A stretch of 64,000 bases of DNA, taken from positions 139,617-203,616 of the forward strand of contig NZ_JAGLEJ010000040.1 of NCBI RefSeq assembly GCF_023145115.1, read 5' to 3'. This DNA is from Algiphilus sp. Lineage in GTDB: Bacteria > Pseudomonadota > Gammaproteobacteria > Nevskiales > Nevskiaceae. Shown here one piece after another: positions 15,574 to 22,592 of the stretch. The notes under the pieces were generated by a model. The model did not search any database. It worked only from the letters and a program-made list of their open reading frames with translations, and was not told where the DNA came from. Every line of letters begins with the position of its first letter. The stretch's first letter is position 1. The position numbers and the translations under genes were made by a program.

Positions 15574-16710
15574 TCAGCTCCCCGAAGTGTTCTCGTCCAC
15601 GGCGGCCTTGGCCGCCTCGTTCTTGATCTCGCCGTCGTGCGTCAGTACCGACTTGGCGACGACCTCGTCCTCCCAGTTCAGGTTGATCTCGCCCTCGGCG
15701 ACGATCAGTTCCAGGAAGTTGAGCAGGTTCTTCGCGTAGAGCTCGGAAGCGTGCTCGGCCAGCAGACTGGGAATGTTGAGCGGCGCGACGATGGTCACGC
15801 TGCCCACCTCCACGGTCTCGCCCGGCTTGGTCAGCGGCGTGTTGCCGCCGCCCTCGGCGGCGAGATCGACGATCACCGCGCCCGGCTTCATGCCCTTGAT
15901 CTGCTCCTCGGAGATGATCTTGGGGCTGGGACGACCCGGGATGGCGGCGGTGGTGACGATGGCGTCGGCATTCTGGATGTGCTTGGTGAGCACCTCCGCG
16001 GCCTTGGCCTTCTCCTCGTCGGTGAGCTCGCGCGCGTAGCCGCCTTCGCCGGCCGCCGACACGCCGGTGTCGACGAACTTGGCGCCCAGCGACTCGACCT
16101 GCTCGGCGACCTCGGTGCGGACATCGTAGCCCTCGACCATCGCGCCCAGACGGCGCGCGGTGGCGATGGCCTGCAGACCGGCGACGCCGGCGCCCATGAC
16201 CAGGACCTTGGCGGGACGGATCGAGCCCACCGCCGTGGTCATCATGGGCAGGATGCGATTCAGGTTGGTGGCTGCCAGCAGCGCGCCGTAGTAGCCGGCC
16301 AGCGCGGCCTGCGACGACAGCGCGTCCATGGCCTGGGCGCGCGTGATGCGCGGCACCAGCTCCATGGCGAAGCAGGTGATCTTCTGCTCCGCCAGGGCCT
16401 TCACGGCTTCCGGCTCGCGGTTGGCGTGCACGAAGGAGAGAAGGATGCTGCCCTCCTTCATCTTCTTGATCTCGGCCGGGCTCGGCGGCTGCACGCGCAG
16501 CAGGATGTCGGCCTTGCCCAGTTCGAGCTTGCCGACCTTGATGCCGGCCGCCTCGTAGGAGGCATCCGGAATGCGCGCGGCATCTCCGGCACCGGTCTGC
16601 ACGCTGGTCTCCACGCCCAGTTTGTCGAGCTTGGCGGCGATGGCAGGCACCACCGCGACGCGCCGTTCGTTGGCCCGCGTCTCCTTGGGCGCGACGATCT
16701 TCACCGTCAT
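15574..16710 (-). CDS. pntAa: NAD(P) transhydrogenase alpha-1 subunit (NAD-binding)
   Basis: The 378-residue soluble subunit binds NAD(H) and exchanges hydride with PntB. It starts MTVKIVAPKETRANERRVAV, the alanine-dehydrogenase/PNT N-terminal motif. It contains the Rossmann segment VLVMGAGVAGLQAIATARRL (about 169-188) and GYDVRTEVAEQVESLGAKFV. The mobile loop IVTTAAIPGRPSPKI and the VDLAAEGGGN segment near the active site are intact. It is first in the operon; the promoter is seen at 16780-16809. Confidence 0.97.
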   Translation of the reverse strand: MTVKIVAPKETRANERRVAVVPAIAAKLDKLGVETSVQTGAGDAARIPDASYEAAGIKVGKLELGKADILLRVQPPSPAEIKKMKEGSILLSFVHANREPEAVKALAEQKITCFAMELVPRITRAQAMDALSSQAALAGYYGALLAATNLNRILPMMTTAVGSIRPAKVLVMGAGVAGLQAIATARRLGAMVEGYDVRTEVAEQVESLGAKFVDTGVSAAGEGGYARELTDEEKAKAAEVLTKHIQNADAIVTTAAIPGRPSPKIISEEQIKGMKPGAVIVDLAAEGGGNTPLTKPGETVEVGSVTIVAPLNIPSLLAEHASELYAKNLLNFLELIVAEGEINLNWEDEVVAKSVLTHDGEIKNEAAKAAVDENTSGS

Positions 16711-16779
16711 TTGGGAACTCCCTCGTTGTCATCAAGATCGCGCCACCGCGGAAAGGCGGCGAGCAGCGATGAGCGCGCG

Positions 16780-16809
16780 AGTCTACGCGCGAGGCCAAAT
16801 AGTAATCAA
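16780..16809 (-). promoter_or_regulatory. Predicted promoter of pntAa-pntAb-pntB
   Basis: On the minus strand TTGATT (16809-16804) and TAGACT (16785-16780) are separated by 18 bases, each matching the sigma-70 consensus at four of six positions. Transcription would start near 16773, about 60 bases before the pntAa ATG. The AT-rich patch stands out in the spacer. A 7-base direct repeat GCGCGAG overlaps the -10 region. Confidence 0.45.
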
Positions 16810-16869
16810 TGCGGCCACCTCGTAGGTCCAGATCGCGGGACGCCGGTCACAATGCCCCCAAAATTCGTG

Positions 16870-16898
16870 ATGACACCGGCCCGGGCCTGCGCTAGATT
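16870..16898 (+). promoter_or_regulatory. Predicted promoter of the DUF3015 gene
   Basis: ATGACA (16870-16875, five of six consensus bases) and TAGATT (16893-16898, four of six) are separated by exactly 17 bases. The predicted start is near 16905, 50 bases before the ATG. Confidence 0.5.
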
Positions 16899-16956
16899 GC
16901 CCTGGTGGCATTGGCCACACGGGTAATCGAACCAACATCCCATAAGGGGGACCAGC

Positions 16957-17436
16957 ATGCTCAAGAGAACGATCGCTGCCGCGATTCTGGCTTCCGCTCC
17001 GCTCGCCGGCGCGCTCGCCGACGACGACATCGGCTGCGGTGCCGGCACCATCATCTGGGAAGGTCAGGAAGGCCTGGTCCCCAAGGTGCTCGGCGCGACC
17101 ACCAACGGCACCTTCGGCAACCAGACCTTCGGTATCTCCACCGGGACGCTGGGCTGCTCGTCGGATGGCGTGGTGACCGCCGATGCGCGTACCGGCATGT
17201 TCGCCTCGGCGAACCTGGACCAGATCGCCGCCGAGATCGCCGCCGGCGAGGGTGAGACCCTCGACGCGCTGGCCACGCTCTACGAGATCGACGACGCCGA
17301 CCGCGCCGCCTTCGCCGAGATGGCCCAGGCCCACTACGCGTCGATCTTCGACGCCAACGACGTCACCGTCGCCGACGTGCTGGCCGGCCTCGAGTCCGCC
17401 ATGGCGCAGAACCAGTCGCTGTCGCGCTACGTCTGA
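16957..17436 (+). CDS. DUF3015 family exported protein
   Basis: The 159-residue protein has a Sec signal peptide (MLKRTIAAAILASAPLAGAL, cleavage likely after ALA near residue 21). A mature domain follows with DIGCGAGTIIWEGQEG, NQTFGISTGTLGCSSDGVV and FASANLDQIAAEIAAGEGET, the DUF3015 signature. Two cysteines (about 27 and 67) could form a periplasmic disulfide. Function is unknown. DUF3015 genes are often next to DUF4105 genes, as here. The gene has its own promoter and a perfect intrinsic terminator. Confidence 0.88.
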   Translation: MLKRTIAAAILASAPLAGALADDDIGCGAGTIIWEGQEGLVPKVLGATTNGTFGNQTFGISTGTLGCSSDGVVTADARTGMFASANLDQIAAEIAAGEGETLDALATLYEIDDADRAAFAEMAQAHYASIFDANDVTVADVLAGLESAMAQNQSLSRYV

Positions 17437-17462
17437 TCCGTAGCGACAGGCAACTGTCACGA

Positions 17463-17492
17463 GCGGCGCCGTAGAATCGGCGCCGCTTTTTT
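17463..17492 (+). terminator. Intrinsic terminator abutting the next start codon
   Basis: GCGGCGCCG (17463-17471) and CGGCGCCGC (17478-17486) form a perfect 9-bp stem with the loop TAGAAT, followed by six T's (17487-17492). It is the clearest intrinsic terminator in the window, 26 bases past the DUF3015 stop. The T-run ends immediately before the ATG of the DUF4105 gene at 17493. The loop sequence TAGAAT also resembles a -10 element. Confidence 0.85.
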
Positions 17493-19424
17493 ATGCGCAT
17501 CGCCATTCTCATTGCCGGCCTGATGCTGGGCGCTGCCGCGCTCGGCGCCCGCGCCGATGACGGCGCCGGAACGCCGGACGTGGCCGCCCTGCAGGCGCGC
17601 GCCGACGCGCTCGGGCTCGCCGACGGCCGCGCCTGGCTGACGGCGCTGCACTACGAGAAGGGCTTCTCGGGCATTCCGCACAGCGCGGTGGACTCGGACT
17701 GGTTCTTCCTGGCCGAGGACGGCTACCGCGACGCGCGCGCCGAGCTGCACGCCACGCTGCGCGCCTTCGCCGGGAACCGAACCATCGACCGCCGCGAGGA
17801 ACCGGCCGCCTGCGTCTTCGGGCTGCGCTGGCGCATCCTCGACGAGGCGCTGGACCTGACCGCGGCCGGCGTCCCGCAGCCCGCCTGCGAGCGGCGCGCG
17901 GATTGGCTGGCGGCGCTCAACCCGGAGCGCCTGTGGCTGGTGTTTCCCTCCGCCTACCTCAACAGTCCGGCGTCGATGTTCGGCCACACCCTGCTGCGCA
18001 TCGACGGTACCCGCGGCTCCGAGGACGCGCCCCTGCTCGCCTACGCGGTGAACTTCGCGGCCGAGACCGGCGAGCAGAACGGACTGGTGTACGCGGTGAA
18101 GGGGCTCACCGGCGGCTACACCGGGCGCTTCTCGGTGATGCCCTACTACGAGAAGGTGCGCGAGTACTCGCGCATCGACAGCCGCGATCTCTGGGAGTAC
18201 CCGCTGCGCCTGGACGACGCGGCCATCGAGCGCCTGATGCTGCATCTCTGGGAGATGCGCGGCGCCGGCTTCGACTACTACTTCTTCACCAAGAACTGCT
18301 CCTTCCAGCTCCTCACGCTGCTGGAGGCGGCCATGCCCGAGCGCGACCTGCGCGCCGGTCTCGAGCTCTGGGCCATCCCCACCGACACCGTCCGCGCGCT
18401 CCAGCACCAGGGACTGATCGGCGCGCCCAACTACCGCCCGTCGCTGTCCACCACCATCAGCCACCGGGCGACCCGGATCGGCGACGCCGACACCCGGACC
18501 GCGCTCGCGATCGGCGAGGGCGAGCGCGCCCCCGGGACGCTGGCGGACGACGACCCGGTGCGCGCCGCACGCATCCTCGACGTCGCGCACGACTGGCTCT
18601 ACTACCGCGTGCAGAGCGGTGGCGCCGAGCGCGATCCGGCCCTGACCCGGGCGCGCGGCATCCTGGGCGCACGCGCGGCCACCGGCGTGAAGAGCGGCTT
18701 CCGCGACGCCACGCCGCCGGACACGCCGCCGCAGAACGGGCACGACACCGCGCGCTTGAGCGCCGGCGCCTTCGCCGAGGACGACGCCTCCGGCGTGGCG
18801 ATCAACCTGCGCGCGGCCTATCACGACCTGCTCGACCCGCCCGGGGGCTACGATCCGGGCAGCCAGGTCGCCTTCGGCGATGCCGAGCTGCGCTGGAACG
18901 GGCGCAAGGACCGTCTGCAGATCGACGAGCTGCGCGTGGTCGACATCGTCTCGCTGTCGCCGCGCAGCACCCTGTTCCGCCCGATCTCGTGGCGCGTCCA
19001 CTTCGGCGGCCGGCGCCTGTCCGGACTGGACAGCGCCTTCGGCGGGCACGTCGACGGCGGCCCGGGCATCACCACCCGCATCGGCACGCTCACGCCCTAC
19101 CTGTTCGGCCGTCTCGCGGCGGACGCCGCCGATGACCTCGACGACGGCTACACCGTGGGCGCCGGCGCCATCGCCGGTGCGCTCTGGCAGCCGAATCCCG
19201 CGGTATCGCTGCTGCTGGAAGGCAGCTCGCGCAGCCCGGTACTGGGCGCGACGTTCGAGCGCTACGAGCTGCGCGGCGGCGCGCAGTGGCACTGGGGCGG
19301 CCAGATCGCGCTGCGCGCGGAGGGCTACCTGGCCCATGAACGCGGCCGCGACCGCAGCGGTGTGCGGCTGGCCTTCGTGCGCTACATCGCGCCGGCCTTC
19401 GCCCCTGCGCCCGCCGCCAGATAG
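17493..19424 (+). CDS. DUF4105 protein with C-terminal beta-barrel-like domain, exported
   Basis: The 643-residue protein begins with a signal peptide (MRIAILIAGLMLGAAALGAR, cleavage near residue 21). The DUF4105 core lies at about 110-320, with FPSAYLNSPASMFGHTLLRI, PYYEKVREYSRIDSRDLWEY and YYFFTKNCSFQLL; the invariant His and Cys in these motifs suggest an NlpC/P60-like catalytic pair. The last 300 residues have alternating hydrophobic strands (WRVHFGGRRLSGLDSAFGG, AVSLLLEGSSRSPVLGATFE) ending in a short aromatic tail, like an outer-membrane-associated barrel. The ATG lies directly on a terminator T-run with no ribosome site, so start usage is odd. The 3' end overlaps the convergent deacetylase gene by 43 bases. 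Confidence 0.85.
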   Translation: MRIAILIAGLMLGAAALGARADDGAGTPDVAALQARADALGLADGRAWLTALHYEKGFSGIPHSAVDSDWFFLAEDGYRDARAELHATLRAFAGNRTIDRREEPAACVFGLRWRILDEALDLTAAGVPQPACERRADWLAALNPERLWLVFPSAYLNSPASMFGHTLLRIDGTRGSEDAPLLAYAVNFAAETGEQNGLVYAVKGLTGGYTGRFSVMPYYEKVREYSRIDSRDLWEYPLRLDDAAIERLMLHLWEMRGAGFDYYFFTKNCSFQLLTLLEAAMPERDLRAGLELWAIPTDTVRALQHQGLIGAPNYRPSLSTTISHRATRIGDADTRTALAIGEGERAPGTLADDDPVRAARILDVAHDWLYYRVQSGGAERDPALTRARGILGARAATGVKSGFRDATPPDTPPQNGHDTARLSAGAFAEDDASGVAINLRAAYHDLLDPPGGYDPGSQVAFGDAELRWNGRKDRLQIDELRVVDIVSLSPRSTLFRPISWRVHFGGRRLSGLDSAFGGHVDGGPGITTRIGTLTPYLFGRLAADAADDLDDGYTVGAGAIAGALWQPNPAVSLLLEGSSRSPVLGATFERYELRGGAQWHWGGQIALRAEGYLAHERGRDRSGVRLAFVRYIAPAFAPAPAAR

Positions 19425-20305
19425 TCCGCCGCCGCCCGGAAGAGCCGGGCGTGGCGCGCGGCCAGCAGCAGCACGTCACGGTCGTAGCCGCCGCCGATGA
19501 CGCCGGCGAGCGGAATGCCGCGCCCGCGCACCGCGCCGATGACGCAGGCGTCGCGCCGGGACAAGCCGTCGTCGCCGAGCCGGAGATGCCCGAGCCGGTC
19601 ATCGGCATGCACGTCGACACCGGCGTCGTAGAGCACCAGCTCCGGACGCACGCGATCGAGCAGCGCCGGCAGCTCGGATTCCAGCGCCTGGAGATAGGCA
19701 TCGTCGCCGGTGCCGCTCGGCAGCGCGATGTCGCGGTCCGAGGCCGCCTTGCGCGCCGGGAAGTTCTCGGCACAGTGGACCGAGACCGTGAACGCGTCGG
19801 GATCGTCGGCCAGCAGGCGTGCGGTGCCATCGCCCTGGTGCACGTCGCAGTCCACGATCATGACCCGGCGCACGCCCAGCGTGCGCGCGTGATGCACGGC
19901 CACCGCGAGGTCGTTGAGCAGGCAGTAGCCCGACGCGAAGTCGCGGTGGGCGTGGTGGGTGCCGCCGGCGGCGTTGCAGGCCAGCCCCGCGGCCAGCGCC
20001 AGCTCCACCGTGCGGCACGTGCCGCCGGTCTCCAGCCGGCAGCGCGCGAAGATCTCCGGAGTCAGCGCGAAGCCGCTCCGGCGCTGCTCGCGCTCGCCGA
20101 CGCCGTTGCCGGCCAGCGCGTCGAGATAGGCCGCATCGTGCACCGCCTCGAGCTGGGCGCGGGTGGCCTCCGGTGCGGCGTGGAAGCGGTACGGGCCGCC
20201 GTCGAGCAGCGCGCGCAGTTCGGCGAACTTCCGCATGGGAAACGGGTGCGTCGGCGGCAGGGCGATGGTGTAGCCGTCGTGGTGGACGACATCGAGCAGA
20301 GTCAT
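19382..20305 (-). CDS. Histone deacetylase-like (acetoin utilisation/HDAC superfamily) hydrolase
   Basis: The 307-residue zinc hydrolase starts MTLLDVVHHDGYTIALPPTH. It has the HDAC active-site parts: GGTHHAHRDFASGYCLLND (His-His pair at 117-118), VMIVDCDVHQGDGTA (zinc-binding Asp and His, about 149-162), YDAGVDVHADDRLG (second Asp) and GGGYD (transition-state Tyr). Length and motif spacing match the short HDAC11-like bacterial group. It removes acetyl or longer acyl groups from lysines, polyamines or small molecules; the substrate is unknown. It is followed at its 5' side by the SDR gene 9 bases upstream, so the two are probably one transcript. Confidence 0.92.
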   Translation of the reverse strand: MTLLDVVHHDGYTIALPPTHPFPMRKFAELRALLDGGPYRFHAAPEATRAQLEAVHDAAYLDALAGNGVGEREQRRSGFALTPEIFARCRLETGGTCRTVELALAAGLACNAAGGTHHAHRDFASGYCLLNDLAVAVHHARTLGVRRVMIVDCDVHQGDGTARLLADDPDAFTVSVHCAENFPARKAASDRDIALPSGTGDDAYLQALESELPALLDRVRPELVLYDAGVDVHADDRLGHLRLGDDGLSRRDACVIGAVRGRGIPLAGVIGGGYDRDVLLLAARHARLFRAAADYLAAGAGAKAGAM

Positions 20306-20314
20306 GCCGAGACG

Positions 20315-21091
20315 CTACCAGGGCACGGGCGCCCCGTCCCAGGCGAAGAAGCCGCCGCTGTCGCCGGCGGTGAGCCCGCCCAGCACATCGAGAAGCTGCG
20401 CGCTGGCCCGCTCCACATCGAAGAGCCTGTCGGCCGGCACGCGGCCCTGGAAGGGTTTCGATAGATCGGTGTCGACCGTGCCCGGATGCAGCGTCACGCA
20501 CACCAGCTCCGGGTGCTGACGCGCCAGCTCGATGGCGGCGGTATGCACCAGCTGGTTCTGCGCCGCCTTGGCGGCGCGATAGCTGTACCAGCCGCCGATG
20601 CGGTTGTCGCCGATGGAGCCGACGCGCGCCGACAGGCTCGCGAAGTAGGCCGTGCCACCGCTGGCCATGAGAGGCGCGAAGTGCTTGAGCACCAGCAGTG
20701 GCCCGAAGGCGTTGACCTGCATGCTGCGCGCGGCGATCTCCGGATCGAAGGCCGCAAGCCGGCGTTCGGGTTCCATGCCGAGGGGATCGTGCAGCACCCC
20801 GGCGGTGACGATCACCAGATGGAGGTACCCGCAGAAGCGGCGGATATCGCCGGCGGCTTCCTCGACGGTGTGCTCGTCCATCACGTCCATGCGCAGTGTG
20901 CGCAGCCGGCAGTCGGCGCTCGCGGTGGCGTGGATCTCGTGTGCCTGCTCGGGTTCGCGGCAGCCGCCGTAGACCCGACCGACGCGCGCATCGGCGAGCA
21001 GCGCGCGCGTGATGCCGAGGCCGATGCCCCGGCTGGCGCCCACCACCAGCGCGTTGAATTGGTCGGGAAGCTTTTGCAGCATGGTGCCCAT
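20315..21091 (-). CDS. Short-chain dehydrogenase/reductase (C-factor-like)
   Basis: The 258-residue SDR has the cofactor loop VVGASRGIGLGITRAL (about 16-31), DVMDEHTVEE and VTAGVLHDPLGMEPERRLAA. The catalytic YxxxK lies in GGWYSYRAAKAAQNQLVHTA. The pattern is that of the CsgA/C-factor-like SDRs that accept NAD(P) and unknown carbonyl or alcohol substrates. Start codons at 21091 and 21082 are both possible. Both overlap or abut the divergent DUF167 start at 21090. It is nearly contiguous with the deacetylase gene. Confidence 0.85.
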   Translation of the reverse strand: MGTMLQKLPDQFNALVVGASRGIGLGITRALLADARVGRVYGGCREPEQAHEIHATASADCRLRTLRMDVMDEHTVEEAAGDIRRFCGYLHLVIVTAGVLHDPLGMEPERRLAAFDPEIAARSMQVNAFGPLLVLKHFAPLMASGGTAYFASLSARVGSIGDNRIGGWYSYRAAKAAQNQLVHTAAIELARQHPELVCVTLHPGTVDTDLSKPFQGRVPADRLFDVERASAQLLDVLGGLTAGDSGGFFAWDGAPVPW

Positions 21092-21368
21092 GGAGCGCGC
21101 TGCACGGCTGGAAATCAAGGTTGCCGCGGGGGCGTCCAAGAACGCGCTCCAGGGCTTCGCGGGCGACGTGCTGAAGCTCGCGGTCACCGCCGCGCCGGAA
21201 CGAGGCCGGGCCAACAAGGCGGTTTTCGCGCTGCTCGCCGACGTCCTGCAGGTGCCGGTGAGCGCGCTCGACATCGCGCGCGGCGCGACTCGGCCGCGCA
21301 AGGTGCTGACCGTGCAGGGCCTCGATGCCGCCGAGCTGCGCGCGCGCCTGAACGCCGCGCTGTCCTAG
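21090..21368 (+). CDS. DUF167 (YggU) family protein
   Basis: The 92-residue protein starts MERAARLEIKVAAGASKNAL and has the compact alpha/beta DUF167 pattern with LKLAVTAAPERGRANKAVFA, the most conserved segment. Function is unknown. The start overlaps the divergent SDR start codon by two bases, so any promoter for this gene must lie inside the SDR coding region. ttcA follows 15 bases after the stop and is probably co-transcribed. Confidence 0.85.
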   Translation: MERAARLEIKVAAGASKNALQGFAGDVLKLAVTAAPERGRANKAVFALLADVLQVPVSALDIARGATRPRKVLTVQGLDAAELRARLNAALS

Positions 21369-21383
21369 AATGATCCGTCCCGC

Positions 21384-22286
21384 ATGCCCCTCCGCACCAT
21401 GGCCGACGACACGCCACTGATCTTCCACCCGCCGGCCGGCGCCGACCGCGCCGACACGCGCCGCGGCAAGCGCGAGGCCGACAAGCGCGCCAAGCGCCTG
21501 CGCCGACTGACCGGGCAGGCGATCGGCGACTACGCCATGATCAATGACGGCGACCGCGTGCTGGTCTGTCTGTCGGGCGGCAAGGACAGCTACACCATGC
21601 TGGAGATGCTGCTGCAGCTGCGCGACGCCGCGCCGGTGGACTTCGAGCTGCACGCGCTCAATCTCGATCAGAAGCAGCCCGGCTTCCCCGAGCACGTGCT
21701 GCCCGAGTATCTCTCCGGCCGCGGCGTGCCGTACACCATCCTCGAGCAGGACACCTACTCGGTGGTCACGCGCGTGATCCCCGAGGGCAGGACCATGTGC
21801 TCGCTGTGCTCGCGCCTGCGGCGTGGCGCGCTGTACACCTTCGCCGCCGAGAACGGCTACAACAAGATCGCGCTCGGCCATCACAAGGACGACATCGTCG
21901 CCACCTTCTTCCTCAACCTGTTCTTCGGCGGCCGCATGGCCGGCATGCCGCCGAAGCTGAAGAGCGACGACGGCCGCAACATCGTCATCCGGCCGCTGGC
22001 CTACTGCCGCGAGGACGACATCGCCGCCTATGCCGAGAACCGGGGCTTCCCGATCATCCCGTGCAACCTGTGCGGCTCGCAGGACAATCTCCAGCGCCAG
22101 CAGGTGCAGCGCATGATGGCGGACTGGGAGCGCACCGCACCCGGTCGCGTCGAGCAGATCTTCCGCGCCATGTGCAACGTCAAGCCGTCGCAGCTCGCCG
22201 ACCCGACGCTGTTCGATTTCGCCGGACTCGATGCCGGAGAGCAGGCGCGCGACTGGTTCGCAGCGCCCGGCAGCACCGAAGACTGA
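21384..22286 (+). CDS. ttcA: tRNA 2-thiocytidine(32) synthetase
   Basis: The 300-residue enzyme thiolates cytidine 32 in certain tRNAs using ATP and a [4Fe-4S] cluster. The PP-loop CLSGGKDSYTM is at about 62-72. Cluster cysteines are in MCSLCSRLRRG (about 139-143) and PCNLCGSQDN (about 229-232), the Cys-x2-Cys pairs diagnostic of TtcA. ALGHHKDDIVATFFLNLFFG is also conserved. The alternative start at Met6 would give a similar product. A TAGAAT -10-like hexamer sits 13 bases before the ATG, but no good -35 is seen, and the gene may be read from the DUF167 promoter. Confidence 0.95.
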   Translation: MPLRTMADDTPLIFHPPAGADRADTRRGKREADKRAKRLRRLTGQAIGDYAMINDGDRVLVCLSGGKDSYTMLEMLLQLRDAAPVDFELHALNLDQKQPGFPEHVLPEYLSGRGVPYTILEQDTYSVVTRVIPEGRTMCSLCSRLRRGALYTFAAENGYNKIALGHHKDDIVATFFLNLFFGGRMAGMPPKLKSDDGRNIVIRPLAYCREDDIAAYAENRGFPIIPCNLCGSQDNLQRQQVQRMMADWERTAPGRVEQIFRAMCNVKPSQLADPTLFDFAGLDAGEQARDWFAAPGSTED

Positions 22287-22592
22287 CCGGCCGGATGGGG
22301 ACCTCCGGCCGCAAGCCGCTGACTGGACACGCAATCGACACATTGACCACGCCCGGGCCGGACGCCCGCGGCGCGTTGACGCCGGCACGCGCGATTTTGC
22401 ACAAGCACAGTCGACAGCCGACCGGCAAGCCCCCGACGCCGCGCACCGCTCTGGGTAAGTTGCAACCCGCTGTTATAGAAGGATTTTTCGCGCAGCATTC
22501 AGTTCTGGTTCATGACCGAACCGGCGCGCGGGACACGCGGAACCGCCGGGTGCGCAACGTTCCGCACAGACTTATCCACAGGCCGTGACGCC
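22287..22592 (+). other. 306-base spacer before priA with DnaA-box matches
   Basis: No gene is supported here. An ATG at 22512 would extend PriA by 27 non-conserved residues. The spacer holds a 7-bp hairpin after ttcA (22289-22295 with 22304-22310, no T-run), an AT-rich patch near 22473-22492, a near-match DnaA box TTTTGCACA (22395-22403) and the perfect box listed separately. Confidence 0.5.
22572..22580 (+). promoter_or_regulatory. Perfect DnaA box TTATCCACA upstream of priA
   Basis: TTATCCACA is the E. coli R-type consensus. It sits 13 bases before the predicted GTG start of priA. A single box does not make an origin, but its location could allow DnaA to affect priA transcription or translation. 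Confidence 0.4.

Noticed and set aside
16770..16793. Operator formed by the two GCGCGAG repeats near the pnt promoter
   Set aside because: A 7-base direct repeat of alternating G and C is expected by chance in DNA of this composition.
22287..22592. Replication origin
   Set aside because: There is one perfect and one imperfect DnaA box, no clustered boxes and no dnaA, dnaN or gidA nearby.
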